Below are positions 63,461 through 64,000 of a stretch of 64,000 nucleotides of DNA, piece after piece. Numbering within the stretch: position 1 is the first letter of the stretch; each line of letters begins with the position of its first letter. The position numbers and the translations under genes are program-made. A model generated the notes under the pieces. That model searched no databases. It was given only the letters and a program-made list of their open reading frames with translations, and was not told the origin of the DNA. This DNA is from Nepenthes gracilis (taxonomy: Eukaryota > Streptophyta > Magnoliopsida > Caryophyllales > Nepenthaceae), in NCBI GenBank assembly GCA_033239525.1, contig BSYO01000030.1, forward strand, positions 10,623,030 through 10,687,029. Direction: 5' to 3'.

Positions 63461-64000
63461 TGTTGGGAAAGAGGGGTGGAATTCTTTTCCTGTTCAATGA
63501 AGCAACAACAGAAGATGAATAGAAAATAAACAATGAACACAAGATTTTACGTGGAATATCCTTCTCAATCGAGGAAAAATGGAATGACAATGGTCCATTT
63601 CAAACGTATTTCACTATCTGAGATTTTTTTTGGCACAATGATGAAAACGGAGAAATCGAAAAGCACTCCTTCACCGTTTTTCTCTCCTTCTCTCATACAT
63701 CAATAATAATCACAATCACAGAAACTAGGTTTTTCTGTCTAATACACACACCACGCCCACACACAGGAAAGAATTAATTCTTTCCTACAATATGAATATT
63801 CCTGCCAGAGTAACCGTCTTCAGCGTAACTGCCTGAGATCACATATCTCCAAGAAATCTGCTGAGTTGGCATCGAACAGAATTTTCAAAACGTGCGGCAG
63901 TGTAGGCCGTGTTGGTTCTTACGACCGGCCAACACTTCTATTGGCCAAATCTTAGTAGTTGTCCTCCGGGATTCTCCAAAGAACCTAAGTTAACTTTAAA
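63461..64000 (-). mobile_element. Partial Copia-type LTR, cut by the window end
   Basis: It starts TGTTGGGAAAGAGG and has ATTTTACGTGGAATATCC about 84 bases in, followed by ggaaaaatggaatgacaatg and a CT-rich leader-like stretch. This is the layout of the other Copia LTRs here. Whether a full element or a solo LTR follows cannot be seen. Confidence 0.65.

Overview
This is nuclear DNA from a flowering plant. Genes have many introns with GT-AG borders, and the spacers are very AT-rich. Retrotransposons of plant Copia, Ty3/gypsy-Tat and LINE type fill much of the space. Four host genes are recognisable and were modelled exon by exon: a secreted polygalacturonase (11273-15601, +), the class III phosphatidylinositol 3-kinase VPS34 (33160-46399, +, 17 coding exons, 813 aa), an ARF1-type small GTPase (48978-52463, +, 181 aa) and a DUF220-family protein (57765-61927, -, 324 aa). 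The species cannot be named from the sequence; long introns and dense old retroelements would fit a woody dicot or magnoliid, which is a guess.

Layout. 1-1305: spacer. 1306-7017: a complete but decayed Copia element on the minus strand, with two LTRs, a PBS, a PPT and a perfect 5-bp target duplication. 7018-11270: AT-rich spacer that holds, at about 9900-10943 on the minus strand, three or four short exon-like blocks with consensus splice borders and compatible phase (gene or captured gene fragment, unidentified). 11273-15601: polygalacturonase. 15602-20911: spacer with a Copia reverse-transcriptase relic and a DUF4283 (LINE ORF1-like) relic. 20912-32660: an 11.7-kb Tat-lineage Ty3/gypsy element with gag-pol on the plus strand, a second RNase H, two tandem arrays and two antisense reading regions in its long 3' part. 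Its 3' LTR ends 500 bp upstream of the VPS34 start codon and points the same way. 33160-46399: VPS34, whose introns hold a 203-bp triplicated tandem repeat and three copies of a dispersed ATATCGG/ATATTGG-rich repeat. 48978-52463: ARF, whose last intron begins with GC and has taken up a solo Copia-type LTR. 53876-54450: another probable solo LTR. 57765-61927: the DUF220 gene, with a fourth copy of the ATATCGG repeat in an intron. 63461-64000: the start of a further LTR cut by the window edge.

The four genes do not form a pathway, as is usual for plant chromosomes. VPS34 and ARF both act in membrane traffic, but nothing here shows that their adjacency has meaning. I found no convincing new biological system. 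The points most worth a second look are the duplicated antisense module and twin tandem arrays of the Tat element, the UAG-biased decay of its pol, the GC-AG ARF intron with its solo LTR, the unidentified minus-strand exon set upstream of the polygalacturonase, and the dispersed ATATCGG repeat.
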